Part shown: one piece after another, positions 1 to 12,423 of the stretch | Layout: each line of letters opens with the position of its first letter | Position numbering within the stretch: the stretch's first letter is position 1 | Notes under the pieces: model-generated | Databases searched by the model: none | Seen by the model: the letters and a program-made list of their open reading frames with translations, nothing else | Told to the model about the DNA's origin: nothing | Program-made: the position numbers and the translations under genes | Source: Pomacea canaliculata | Lineage: Eukaryota > Mollusca > Gastropoda > Architaenioglossa > Ampullariidae | Length of the DNA: 64,000 bases | NCBI RefSeq assembly: GCF_003073045.1 | Contig: NC_037603.1 | Location: forward strand, 17,552,192-17,616,191 | Direction of reading: 5' to 3'

Positions 1-3000
1 ATCACAAGAAATGATGTGATATTCAGAATAAGATCAACTTTATAATCAGACTAAATACTGACTGACTAGTATGATACAACAGTAACACGTACACACACAC
101 ACAAAGAGATATATGAACTATTTTTAATTTGTGTGTCTGACCTTCATGATATTTGTTTCTGTTTTAGCGGTTCAGGAGTCTGAATATGGGCAAAAAAGTA
201 ATTTGATATGTATTATATTTCACTCAAAGATGTTTTGAACAAACTCTTAGACATACAAATATTTTTAAGTCTTCTGAAACCTAATGTAAACATATCGTGG
301 CTTTATAAACACATTTGTAAAATGTCCCTGTCATTAAGTATCATAATTTCCAACTGCGAGACAAAAGGTTGAGTCACGATCCTCAAACAAAATGAGTTCA
401 GTACTTGCTGAACACCAGGACCCGGGTGCCGAATGTTTGGTGTCAGGAAAGGCGTACACCCGTGTTTTAAACCCTTCACACCGCTGGCAGGTCTGCTGGC
501 CGGCCTCACACACCCCTGGCTGGCAGGCCTGCCAAACCACTGAGCCTGTTGGAGGTAATACAAGCAGTCAGCACCTGTTCGTGTCCCAACATGCGACGTG
601 AAGACGAATTATCGCGCCCCGCGCTGTGACGTAGTCAGACGTGATTTTCTATCACTCGTCACGTAGTGCAAAGTCTGATAGACAGAACTCTAGTCGTGTG
701 ATGGTGTGTGATCCCATGTGTGCCAGGCTGCTTGTCTTCGCATGACACTGCGTGAAGATCGCAGTCACAATAAGCCGAGGGTGGGACGGGTACCTACCTC
801 TCCCCTCCATAAACTTTTCGCCCTCATTGAAGTGCTACCCCGAGGACTGGCAGGGAGCGACATACTACCTCCAGGGTTGGCAGGACAGCGAGCGAGAGAG
901 AACAAGACTTCCTGCTCCGCTTTCTCGCCCACAGCCACAAGAGTTAACGAGAGTTGTTATTGTCTACCTTGGGTGCACGCTCGGGTGGGACGCCGTAACT
1001 TAGCGACGGTTGAAATCCAAGAGGTCAACTGTTTGTGGTGTCTCCTTCAAGCACGTCTGTCTTTTTCCGATGGGATATTTGTGTGGACAGTAAACGGAGC
1101 TCCACTGGATAAGGTCTGTCATTTGTCAAGTTTATTACTGTTTATTGCGTTGTCGTGTAGTCACTAGGCGCAGCCATCTCAGGTGTAGTTGTCGCTGTCG
1201 TCAGCAGTTGTTACCTTTGTCCACACTGCCATCCTTCACTACATGGACGTCAGCGTGGTGCTACTACAACTTCTAAAGTCTATGTTTCTTCCACTGCCGC
1301 ATCTCGCAAGTTCTGAAAATATTTGAAATAAGAGTTGAGTGTTGAGATTTGAAGAGAATATTTAGATGCTCCACCCGTGTCGTTTGGGAACCGGGTAGCG
1401 GGGGTGACACAGGTTAGGCCGTGGGGGAGAGGGCGGGACTGATGCCTCGATGTGCAAAGCTGCTTGTCACTACTTTCAGCATGTCATGCCAGCTTGAGCC
1501 TTAGTGTCAGTCGTTAGGACACTTGTGACAAACTGTCCGGCTCAGAATAGTGTAACATGACAGTAACAACAGCACGAAAAACATAACAATCAATAGTTTG
1601 AATGTCTTCAGGGTTCCTGTGCACAATCATTATTAAGAAAAATGAGTTGTGGAACTGTGGAATTATGATGTCTATTGTTCATATTATATACAGTGACTTA
1701 CATTAGCGGCAATTAATTAGAGTCTGCCTTAATCTACAGCATAAAGCAGTTTGTACCATTTTACACAGTATTTGTTTTCTGTACTTTTCTTCCATAATGT
1801 AAAGAGACAGCGAGTGTAGTGTAAGGGACACTTATTACACAGTGTAGAATAGTTTGTTTGTAGTCACCCATGCGTGACACAGGGCAGACATTCCTTTGGG
1901 ATGCTGCGGCTTTGACGATCTGATGGTCAGGTCCCTGCTGGTGTAACTTGATGAAGATTCATGTCACTGGTAGAGAAACTTGACGAAACTTTAGTTGGCT
2001 GCTGGAGTATCTTGAGAGTATCTTGAGAGTTGTAGCAAATGTCTCAGCCTAAAGTGGAAACTTGTACATCTATAGACACGCACGCGAACATTATGCACAG
2101 ACAGACGAAATGACGGACCGACAGACACTTCTTCATTCTCTCTCTCTCTCCTCTGTGTATTTGTGTGTGTGTGTTGATCGCCGAGCACTGTCAGTATTTC
2201 CCAGCTGAATCGAGGGCCCATGCCTGGGGTAGCGACTTTCATTTCCATACAATGAGGACCATATTGATTGACTTGGTACACTAACATACGACTTCACTCT
2301 CCAGAACAAACCCATTAAAAGGCAATGACTGGAACAACAAACAATCCATCTCCATCATAGCTGGCAATGTGGGCGAGTCGGCGACACCCTCACCACTGCT
2401 GCCTCTGCTGCTGACGTGTAAGCTCCTGCATCCAAGCTCCTCGTCAAACTCAATCAGACATGCTTGCTCGTGCATAGGTCATACCTTCAACAACTCTAAA
2501 AATAAAATTTAATGTCAAGAGTTATAGACTCTCCACTACCTGTAGTTATGTGTCTTCAGTGCCTCTAGCTCTGTCATCATTATCTCTTGGCCCGAGTAAA
2601 AGGAGGAGTTTGAAAATCAGGGGAGGTAGTGGTGTAGGAACCAGCAGGGGGGTCCGGGTAAGGGAGGAACCTCCTCCAGAAACATACTAAGAAGGCAAGA
2701 ATGTCGTTCACTGTCAGCATGGAGTTCGTCCCCACCCCTCAATCCCACCAATTTAAACACCTCCCTACCCCCCTGACTCAGTGAGGCAGTACACAACAGT
2801 CACGATCCGTGGCCTCGCTTTGAGTCCAGCCGCAACATGGTGCCATTAGCGGGGATGCTCTGTTCACCAGCCGTGTGCCGAGCAGAAATGACGGGGGATA
2901 GTGTGGACACAGCAACCTCCATTAGACACGTGATCAATCGATTGCTTGGCCCCCTGACTGTACTTAGTGGGATCTGAACGCTGCAGGATTTGGGTCTCAA

Positions 3001-4802
3001 ATGCGCGTAAGGACAGGGGGGTCGAATTGCATAATCAGGGAGGATTAGTGTATACCTCCCACCATACAGTCAATTTGGAATTTAGCGACCCTCCTGTTGC
3101 TTGTGTTGCTGGTGGCATGAGTGAATGGGGGAAGGCAACCCCGTTGGTCACCTTACAAACTTAGTATTGGACTCTGTTTTCTAGTAGGGATGCAGTTCCC
3201 TAGTTTGCCATCAGTCCTGTCCTCGCTTGACTGCAAGATGGTCAACGTGTAGGGATCAGGAGTCGGAAACGATTTGTCGATCTCAGGGAATTGAGTGTCT
3301 CTGTCCGGATGTCGTTCTAGATGCTTAATCACTGCTGCGATGAAAGCAATCGGTCTAGTATTGATTATCTCACTCATTAATTCACCCACTCACCCAGTTA
3401 TCTGTCTGCTTGTCCTGCATGTGTGTCCGTCTTTACCTGTCTGTCCACTCGTACGTTGTGTGTCTAGCTAGTATCTTAACAGAACTAAGGATACAATAAC
3501 TAAACTACAATTAGAGCAAAAGCAATAAATATTGGTTTACATTTCCTGTAACGCCTTTGTTTATTAAAACCAAGGACTGTGATGTAATCTTGTCAGCACC
3601 CACAAGTCATCTGCCAGTTAAACAGCTGTTCTCTAGAGTGGTCATCCTTTAACAGAAGGTGTTGATATACTGATATAAAGAACATAGGTTCTCACATATT
3701 TTAGAGAACTGAATTACTCTAATGACATCCCGATCTACACTTTCAAACTTTCGGTATACATTATGTTAAAACCTCTCTCTCTCTCACACACACGCGCTTC
3801 TTTAAACACAAAATCTGTGAATGAGAGAGAGAAAGAGAGAGGGAAAGAGAAACTGTACACGTGATGTTTAAAACTGTGGAGCGGGTCCCAAAAGACGAAT
3901 ACCACGAGGTTCAGCCTCCTTGTCTTGGCCACCAGCCACTGTATGCATCCTCATCAACAGGACCTGCAGTGTCCGCATCCCAGGCAAATAATCAATGCTA
4001 CTTATACAGCTGGGGGCGACTTAATGGAAATGCTTCTCCTCTCCCATACCTCAAATTCTGGGCCTTGCCAATCCTGATTTTTCTTCATCTGTATAAAGAA
4101 TGTAGCTGAGATATCATTTTACTCAGAAACTCTTCATGTGAAATCGTAAATAACACAGCCTCCAAATTGCTAACAACTGCTCTCTCTCTCTCACACACGC
4201 GCGCACACATACACACACATTCACGCAGCGAAGGAAAGAAAGAAAAAAAAGAAAATGAATCTCCAACAATGCTTCTGTCGCCACACGATGGATGGAGTTC
4301 CTGCAACAGCTTCAGCTAATGACTGCTCCAAGTATGGTTTCTTTGTACATATACCCACGGATAAGAGAGGTTGGTTCAGGGATTTCATGGATCTCCACTA
4401 GCTGTGTGTGTGTACACTACGGGTGGCAGGGTTATTGGTTCGAAGCTTGAGACCCTCAGCATTATTACTAATTCTAAACTCACCTTTGCGTTTACAGACT
4501 GCTGTGATTTTTGTGTCTGTTTTAAATTAAATATCAACATAAGTGATTATGACAATAATCATTAGATCGTTACTTTTTAATCACGATAAGTAAACCTGTT
4601 TTCAGGAACAGATAATTGGACAAAGGACGACCTCTACCCCGCTGTCGCCGAATTAATACAGATCCTCATTGTGTGACTGGCTGCACTCTACACTTCCTCC
4701 CTCGCTATTTGGGGGAAGCAGTGGTCCACCATCACAGTCAGAGCTTCGTGGCAAAAGAGGGGTAGATCCACAACCTGGTGGTAGGAGAGAGGTAGAGGCA
4801 GG
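1..4802. other. 5' intergenic region, no supported gene
   Basis: No reading frame here has both a believable protein and splice context. About 400-1500 is GC-richer and could be a promoter-type island for a gene to the left. It contains a palindrome-rich patch near 480-540 made of repeated CTGGCAGG-like words. Short dinucleotide tracts (AC, CT, AG) occur near 90-105, 2137-2175, 3773-3855 and 4180-4225. The last 200 bases are the likely promoter and 5' UTR of the LRR gene. Confidence 0.6.
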
Positions 4803-7800
4803 ATGAGTGGCAAGGCTCGCGGGAAGAAGAAGGATGAGAAGCCACCACCCGCCACAGGACCAGGCAGTCGCATTGTATCGCTGCCCGAACCGCTTAAAAA
4901 GAAACACATCAAGAGGCTGGAGGATGGCAAGGTGATAGGCGACCTCTGACCTCAGACAAGATGCGGAATGTTGCTAAAACTACTTTGCTTCCTATCTTTC
5001 AGCTCTTTCATTCATCATTTTTTAATTCTTTCTCTCTCGGTAATTGTTCATTTTTTTTAAGTTGTTGCTAAATCCATTTGTCTATTTAGTGTACGTTTAT
5101 TCTTTTATGTTCACTAGTCCTTTGATCAGATAATTTCTGGTGTGATGGCAACTGTCGAGCCTGTGTGTTCAGGTGCACCTTCAGTTCGGAACCGCCAACA
5201 TGAAGTCCCTCCCTATTGAAATCTACGACAACGAGGAGCTGAGTGCTCTAACCGTCCGCTTCAACGCCGAGAACAACCGCTTGAAGAAGCTGCCCAAGTC
5301 GTTGGCCGCCCTGGAGAACCTGGAGTACATCGACGTCAAGAACAACGCCATGTCTTCATTTCCAGCTTCTGTCTCTCGCATGAAGAAGCTCGTCACTCTG
5401 GATGTCACCAACAACTCCATCAAAAAGCTGCCACCGGCCATCCACAAAGCCACCGCCTTGACCACACTGCTGGCCCCTAACAACCGTCTACGTGCCCTTC
5501 CCAAGAACATCGGCAAAGCGGGGTCCCTGGAGTTCCTCGATGTTTCTCATAACCTGCTCAAGAGCTTCAAGAAGGTGAGGTCACTGTCCATTAATATCTA
5601 GGAATGTTGGGTTTACTGTAACGACATCGCCATACCTGCTGGTTTAAGATACCTGGGGATCATTTTTTTTTAACAATGCAAGCTTAAAGATCGAATAGAA
5701 AAAGATTCAGTAAGTACAATAAATGAAACTGCCGTCTAGTCTATGTATTAATCACATGATTACAGGAGAGACAATGGCTTCTCCTCGTGCGGCTTGTTGT
5801 GTGCAGGGTGTGTATGAGATGCCTGGCCACATAGATCTTTCCAGCAACAGGCTGACTGACATGCCGGCAGCCACAGTGAAGAAGCCTCACATCAAGCGCC
5901 TGGACCTGGCCCACAATTCCATCGCCGTCGTCCCGGAGTCCATCGACCGTCTCAAGTGCCTCACCCACCTCGACCTGTCCTACAACTCCTTAGATGAACT
6001 GCCGGCTCAGGTAAAACCGCCTGCCTGACATGGGCTGGCTACCTGTACCTGTGAGTGGCTCATGGAACATTTTTTTGGTCATTTTATTCATGCTGTGGTG
6101 ATGGTAGTAGTAGCAGTAGTAACAGAAACACTTATATTGTATCCTATAACATTTTATTTAATTCAGGCTAACCCTGACGAGAAGAAAAAGAAAATGCTCA
6201 AACTGTCAGGACAAACTTCTTATGTATTTCTCTTAAACGACACACATCGACATTGAGGGTCGTCAAGAAAAATATATTATGTCCAGAAGATATAACAAGA
6301 CAGTCAAAACACAAGAAAGAAAGAACGAAAGACTATAATCGGAAAGGGAGGAAATAAGGAAGAGAAAAGAAAAAAATGTCAGAGGCACATGAAGACTTGA
6401 GAGTGAAGTGGTTTCTGGTTAAACTGTTGCCAGAGAGTGTGGACAGTGTGGTTTCCCGACAGACAAGCACGCGGCTCAGATAGCTCTTGGCTCCCTTGCC
6501 TTTTCTCTTCTTCCTTTGAATGAAGATCTGCACAGGCAAGCATGGCGGCTGACTGTACTCGCCTTGCACCAGTCAAACCAAACATAATTTTTAGCTCATC
6601 CAAGGAAAACTATTTTAGTCGATATGCATCAACACATCTAGAGTTTCGGACACATTGTTCCATGCTATTGACCGAGTGTCTTTCAGGACTTGTACAGGGA
6701 ATATATCATTTTTCTTGGTAGTCTTTGGAACAAAGGTCATCACAACAATCCATGAAGCTCCCACAAAATCGATGTGCTGACAAGGCTACGATCTTTAGGG
6801 TTGATCGATTCTTGGCTAATGGGAGATACAGTTCAGGAAGCTGTGGCAACACAGTTAATGAAGTATTACTGCTTTGCACTTATCGTTAAGGCTCTTTTAG
6901 GTAATTTTTACAATACGGGATAGAGTGAAGAATTCAGCAATCGATGGACTGAAAATATTAGTATCTTGTGACTATGTATTATTGAAGATTGCAAGGATGT
7001 TTTATTGCAGATTGGGATGGTCAAATACCTGCACTATCTCGATATCTCCAACAACACTCTGAAGGCTATCCCAGACGAGATCTGTTGCTTAGGCTATGCT
7101 CTGGACACCCTGAGGCTAGCTAACAATGAGATAGCTAAGCTGCCGGACGACCTGCACAAACTCAAGAAACTGCGAGTCCTGGACCTTGCTCACAACCAGT
7201 TCGAGTACATGCCCACCTCCACCGCCCAGCTGCCAGCCATCAAGACCATCAATGTGTCCGGCAATAAACTCAGGTATACAGGGGTGTAAGCAAGAGTTTT
7301 ATTGGCGAATTAGGATTTTGTACAGACAGCCTTGATCATGTACTTCCAGAACAACAGCGCGTGAGGACGCTTTGTTCTCGTGTAGAAGTTACCCTCGCCT
7401 ACCTGAAAATGTATGGTCAAAAGCTGGATTGTAAGTAAACCATTCATTTCGAATTCAAAATTTTGATCAGAAACGATTCTGTCCTTTAAAAAAAATTTAC
7501 CATCTTATCCTTTTCCTTAAATATGATATATTTTCCAGAAATTTAATGCGTTACTAATATCAACATTTTAGCCAACATTACCACTTTCTTCCAAAATGTT
7601 AAATTATAGCCCTGTTCCTCCTCAGGTCAATGAAATTTGCTGTGACCTTAACAGGCCTGGAGCAGTTGTATGTGGCTGACAACTTAGTGGAGGTGATACC
7701 TGATGAGATTTTCCACATGAAAGCTCTCGTCACTTTGGATGTCTCTGGTAACAGTATCCGTGAGTTGCCAGAGTCCATCGGGAAGTTGCGGGCTCTGAAG

Positions 7801-9618
7801 TCCCTGAATGCTGCCCGGAATAAGATCAGCCAACTGCCGGAAACTCTGGGCCAGGACCAGCTGCTGACTTTCCTCGATGTCTCCAACAACCGCCTGACGG
7901 TCGTGCCCTCAGACCTTCGCAAACTGAGGAATCTGGAATCATTTCTGATCGGACATAACGAGATAGCTGCCATGCCCAAATCTATCGAATTCTTGTACCA
8001 GATTCGAACACTGGATGTCGGTACCAACGGTCTTACCGAGCTAACACTGCCCAAAACTCTGACTCATCTGGTACTGTCTGACAACCCTCTGATTGTCAAT
8101 TCGTCTGACTACCGCTCCACCTTGGTTGTCATGGGCGACAAAGACCACCTCCGCAACCTCACGCACCTGAAGCTGTGCAAGCTCGGCCTGGATGAGGTTC
8201 CGGCCTCTGTCTTCAATCTGCGGCTGCTGAAGCACCTGGACATGTCTCAGAACCACATCAAGACGCTGACGGACAGTGTGTGCAAGCTGCGGGGCCTGGA
8301 GGAGCTGGTGGTCAGCAACAACGAGCTGGAAGGTCTGCCAGCAGGCCTCTACGCTCTCCAGCAACTCCGCCGTCTGGTTCTGCGAGAGAACGGGCTGACA
8401 GAGTTCCTGCCCGCCATCCTCAAGCTCTTCTCCATGGAGGAGCTTGATCTGTCCTATAACAAGTATGTAAACTGTCGTGTGGTCCGTCTCGTAACAAATG
8501 TCTTTTCTACCTTGTAATAGGACTGTGCTCCATAACAAGTGTTATCTATCATATGATTTGTCATATAACGAGGTTTGTTTGTTTGTTTGTTTGTTTGTTT
8601 TGTCGTTAATAGGAGGCTGGTGATTGACTGTACAGTTGCTTCTTCTCCTTTTTTTCTGCACTTGTCAAAATGTGTGTGTGTGAGAGAAAGAGATATTTCA
8701 TTGGTTTTATATGATGCGTTATGTCATATGCAGCTGCTGGGGAAATGCTTCTTAGCTCAACTCTACAACGATGGCTGATTTAAAATATGGGTGAGGATGA
8801 TGGACGACATGCCTATTGATACTTTTAACGATTCTCTCCCTTGTGCTTGAGAATGAATGAAGGGAAAGCGATAGAGACGCTGTAGGGCAAGGGGAAACGC
8901 AAAGGGAGAGAAGATGAAAGTAGGAAGGGAAGTTTTATCCAAGTGAATGTGACTCAATATAAAAAGTGTTGAAGTGAGATTCCATCAGTACTTGTTTTCA
9001 AGTCATTTTTTCATGTCATTTCTCAGTCTACGGCTGCTGCCAGACAACTTCGGCGACTTGAAGAAACTGCAGCGCTTGGACCTGTCCCACAACGACTTGG
9101 TCATGTTTCCCCAGGACCGCGTTGATGTGCTGGCCTCGCTGTACGAGCTGGACGTGTCCCACAACCACATCGACCAGATGCCCATCCACTTTCCCTACCT
9201 CTACCGACTACGCATCCTCCGTGCCAAGAGCAATGACCTGACCTCCCTGCCAGGTGAAATGGAGCGGCTTCAGTCCTTGGAAATATTTGATCTTTCCGAC
9301 AACATCCTGGCGGCGCTACCTGAGACCATCTGCAAGCTGCCGGCCATTCGTGAGTTGGACGTGTCGGACAACAAAATAACCGTCGGCTTCCCTAAGGCCT
9401 GGGAAAACCTGCGGCAGAGGGCGACGGTAGTATGCGGGGAGCAGTCGTCTCATAAAGAGAGACCGCCGCAGGATCGACCACAGAAAGAGGAAGAGGTTAA
9501 GGACAGTCCCAAGGGAAAAAAGAAAGGCGGGAAAAAGAGTCCAAGCAGTGCCAGGAAGAGTCCAAGCAGTGCCAGGAAGAGTGATGTTATAAAGTCCGCC
9601 CCACCAGTAGCCACATAA
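4803..9618 (+). CDS. Large leucine-rich-repeat protein (SHOC2/LRRC40-like LRR class)
   Basis: Six exons: 4803-4931, 5173-5574, 5807-6010, 7011-7273, 7626-8462 and 9027-9618. All have GT/AG borders and they keep one frame, giving 808 residues. The ATG at 4803 is chosen because an in-frame TAG lies at 4782. Residues 1-45 are a lysine-rich leader. Residues from about 50 to 750 are near-continuous 23-residue LRRs of the LxxLxLxxNxLxxLP type (for example LDLSHN, LDVSNN, LDLAHN), which form a curved protein-binding solenoid. The tail is basic and disordered and contains a duplicated KSPSSAR. There is no signal peptide, membrane segment or catalytic domain, so it is probably a cytosolic scaffold. 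LRR proteins of this class (SHOC2, LRRC40) bind signalling partners; the exact orthologue cannot be fixed from repeats alone. Codons are GC-rich compared with the AT-rich introns. Confidence 0.92.
8571..8602 (+). repeat. GTTT microsatellite in LRR gene intron 5
   Basis: About seven tandem GTTT units, just downstream of the fifth exon of the LRR gene. Confidence 0.9.
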
Positions 9619-9742
9619 AGCCAACAGCTGTGATATTTAGGGTCCAAACAGTTTTGTAAATATCTTATTAATGCTCACTCCGTAGCTTCTGATGCACAGG
9701 TGACAGGCTGTCCTGTGCTCAGCTCTCTGTTTACAGGGAGTT

Positions 9743-9804
9743 GACATCTGTTTACAGGGCTGGCTGCCGTTGCTGGCACGGTGTAAAAATCTGCGCCCCC
9801 CTCC
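9743..9804 (+). mobile_element. Degenerate 3' part of a tRNA-type SINE
   Basis: The segment starts with CATCTGTTTACAGGGCTGGC and continues to a GGTGTAAAAAT...CCCCCCTCC end. This matches the 3' half of the intact SINE at 20382-20572 read on its own strand, with about 20 internal bases missing. It lies in the presumed 3' UTR of the LRR gene. Assignment rests only on similarity between the two copies in this window. Confidence 0.6.
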
Positions 9805-10205
9805 AACACACACACACAGGTAATCTGTATTTTGATGCCATGTGAACACAACTCACTAGCTACATGCCATGTGTGTAACACAACTCTCTGGCTAAATGCT
9901 CTTAGATTATCGACAGACCTTGTCCATGGAAGAACATGCAGTTTCAAAAAAACTATCTCCTTCCATGGCAGTAACATGTTGACAATGTTTCTATGATGAA
10001 TACTGCAGCCCCATAATAACCTGTTTTATTACCTTATTTCTGTTAAAAATTAAATTTATCTTTCATTCTTCTAAAATGTTTAAGGAATAATATGAAGGAA
10101 AAGAGACAAAAAAGGATGAAAAAGAAGTGGTAGAGAGTAATTAAAGATTAGGTGGAAAGAAAGAGGAGATGAAACGAAAGAAACACTTTTTCTTTAGAAA
10201 GAAAT

Positions 10206-10211
10206 AATAAA
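10206..10211 (+). terminator. Possible poly(A) signal of the LRR gene
   Basis: AATAAA lies 588 bases after the LRR stop codon. A second AATAAA at 11382-11387 could be an alternative distal site. Neither has transcript support here. Confidence 0.4.
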
Positions 10212-11962
10212 ACAAGTTACTTTTGCTTATCTTTAATTTGCGCTTGGCTCACATGACACATATGTATGTATACAAATTCTCTTACACACACAAACACATG
10301 CAATTCAAGCGCAATATGTAGCCATTCAATATTATAATAATACCCTATGCACACCACCTAAGGAAAAATACAGATTTATTTTAAGCCCTAATAAATATTA
10401 TCAGGAGATCAGGTATGACAGAGTGAAAAATGACACAATCTTTACTTACATCTATCAAACGAAGCACACTTACTATTGAATCAGTTGGGCTGTTAACATC
10501 CAAATATGCAGTTACTCTGATACAAAATATTTATATCAAAACAAATTTACTGTGACCATCTAAAACCCTAAAAATCAATTAGCACTAAATAAGCTGCTAT
10601 AACTCAGATTTCTAAGTTCTCAAAAACTTGAGAATTACTTCCAAGACCAAAAATTAATAGGTTCAATGCTGTATTGGACACGTTAAAGCTAGAAGTGTTA
10701 CTTTCATGTGGTTGCAAAAAAAAAAAGTTATCCTCATTGAAATGATCCTGCAATATCATCTTAAGTAATGCATTTGACAAAAAGAATCACAAATTGCTCA
10801 GACAGAATGATCTGAAGAATGTTTTCTTTCAAAAATGTTACCAACCAGCAGATCAAATTCTCAAGATAGGGTTTTTCAGTGACTTGCATATTATGGCATA
10901 CCTAGATTTCAGACTATTCTATGGAATCTAGGGATAATCTCTAATCCCGTTTATAATACATTTCTGATGGTGGCAGAATTAAGAGCTGAAGATGCCATCC
11001 TAGCAATGTTTGTCATATGATGACCTATCAATCTTATCATCATAGGCTTAGCCATCTGCAAACATGGTCAGTGATCACAAATGCACACTCAAGAAGTCAA
11101 GGTTTGTCAAGACTGTGCTATTTTCAGTTCCTATCAAACATTGACTTATTGGTTGGTTGAAGGGGAACTGGAGGGCTGGTTGAGTTTTAAGTTGTACCAA
11201 CAACTATGGCTCTAGCATAGCAAAGGGACAGGAGGGAACAAGCAGCCAACTGAAAACAGATGGTGATAAGCACCTTCTCGATTTCTTATTTAATTGGCAT
11301 ACCTGTGATACATCTGAATTTGTATTTGTAATTTGTAACATAATTTAAATATCATATTTTATAAATCACTTTGTAATAAGCAATAAAAAAATGTGTATTT
11401 TTGCAAATAGGAGATAAAGGGGTGCTGTGTTTTATAAATATGATCATTTTTCCACACTAAACAGTTGTTGCCCATCCATCTGAATCAATGAAGGATTAAT
11501 AGGAATCCTTGGAAAGTATCACCCTTTCCCATCAGCAAAAGAGATCAATGCAGATGTAAAACTGTTCAACAATGTTCTTCAATGAGCTTTATAAAAGAAT
11601 TATTTCATATAAAACATACACATTTTACTTTTTTTTCCTCTCATTTACTCTTACTTGTGTATGCAAAACATCCATGCACACATTTGTTTCAGGTAAAAAA
11701 CATAAAACATCATGTTAAAATTAGCAGTCATACCACAATACACAGTTATTTTATTTGCATGCAACAATTGTCTTTAGGTATATGCTGTCCCTCCTGAGGA
11801 CTTCATATGGATCAGTGTACATAAACGCAGTCTAGCTTTAGACTGGTGCCCTTTCTTTTAAGTGATTAGAAATCTGCATAACCTATCCTGAGAAACAGAC
11901 ACTGCCTCTGTCTTGTATATGAATATCAACAACTGTTATTCTGATTAGTTCAGTACTATATT

Positions 11963-11999
11963 ACTTTAAGTTATAACTACCATTTTCCTCTGAACTAAA
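11963..11999 (-). repeat. Short copy of AKR coding sequence in its own 3' flank
   Basis: 37 bases match 12580-12616 inside the aldo-keto reductase coding region at 35 positions, in the same orientation. The copied part corresponds to the LVQRKMAVIT segment of the protein. It sits about 425 bases downstream of the stop codon and upstream of the nearest minus-strand AATAAA (11750-11755), so it is probably transcribed as 3' UTR. Confidence 0.85.
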
Positions 12000-12283
12000 C
12001 ACCATTGGGTGTTATAAAGAGATAACAAGTTGTTAGCAGTGTGAGAAAAACAAGGAAAAGCATCGTTTCTGAAGTTATAATGTGGTGTCCAAACCCTGCA
12101 GATGATGTTTTACCCTTGAAGCTGTAGCTATAAAGCAGTAGCAAAAATGCCCTTTGATAAAGAAAAAGGGCCTGGGCATCACATTGCTACTACGAATAAA
12201 AATAAGATGATTTTGAGTTCCCTGTTTTGGCCTGTGGGAAGCAACTTATTCTCCTTTCACAACTATGGCCATAGGAAAGTTTC

Positions 12284-12314
12284 AAAATTATTGGCTTTTA
12301 GAGCCAATAATTTT
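12284..12314. repeat. Perfect 13-bp hairpin in AKR 3' UTR
   Basis: The left arm AAAATTATTGGCT and right arm AGCCAATAATTTT are perfect reverse complements around a 5-base loop. It lies about 110 bases downstream of the AKR stop codon. It could be an RNA stem-loop in the transcript or the footprint of a foldback element. Confidence 0.85.
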
Positions 12315-12423
12315 TAAACAGCTAAAAAAAATCTACTTAACAGTGAAATATACATATTGCAAAAATACTGATTCTACAATACATTGCTTGTTAACATGTT
12401 AAATGTGAAACTTACAAAGAATG

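Larger units (their letters stand above)
9619..12423. other. Convergent 3' flanks of LRR gene (+) and aldo-keto reductase (-)
   Basis: AT-rich, with no coding exon seen. It holds the SINE remnant, candidate AATAAA signals on the plus strand (10206, 11382) and on the minus strand (11750-11755), a 37-base copy of AKR coding sequence (11963-11999) and a 13-bp perfect hairpin (12284-12314). Confidence 0.6.

Noticed and set aside
718-1167. 149-codon open frame in the GC-rich left end
   Set aside because: No recognisable domain, composition not protein-like, and no splice context. It is probably chance in GC-rich DNA.
7599-8538. Long minus-strand frames opposite the LRR gene
   Set aside because: They are antisense shadows of periodic, GC-rich LRR codons.
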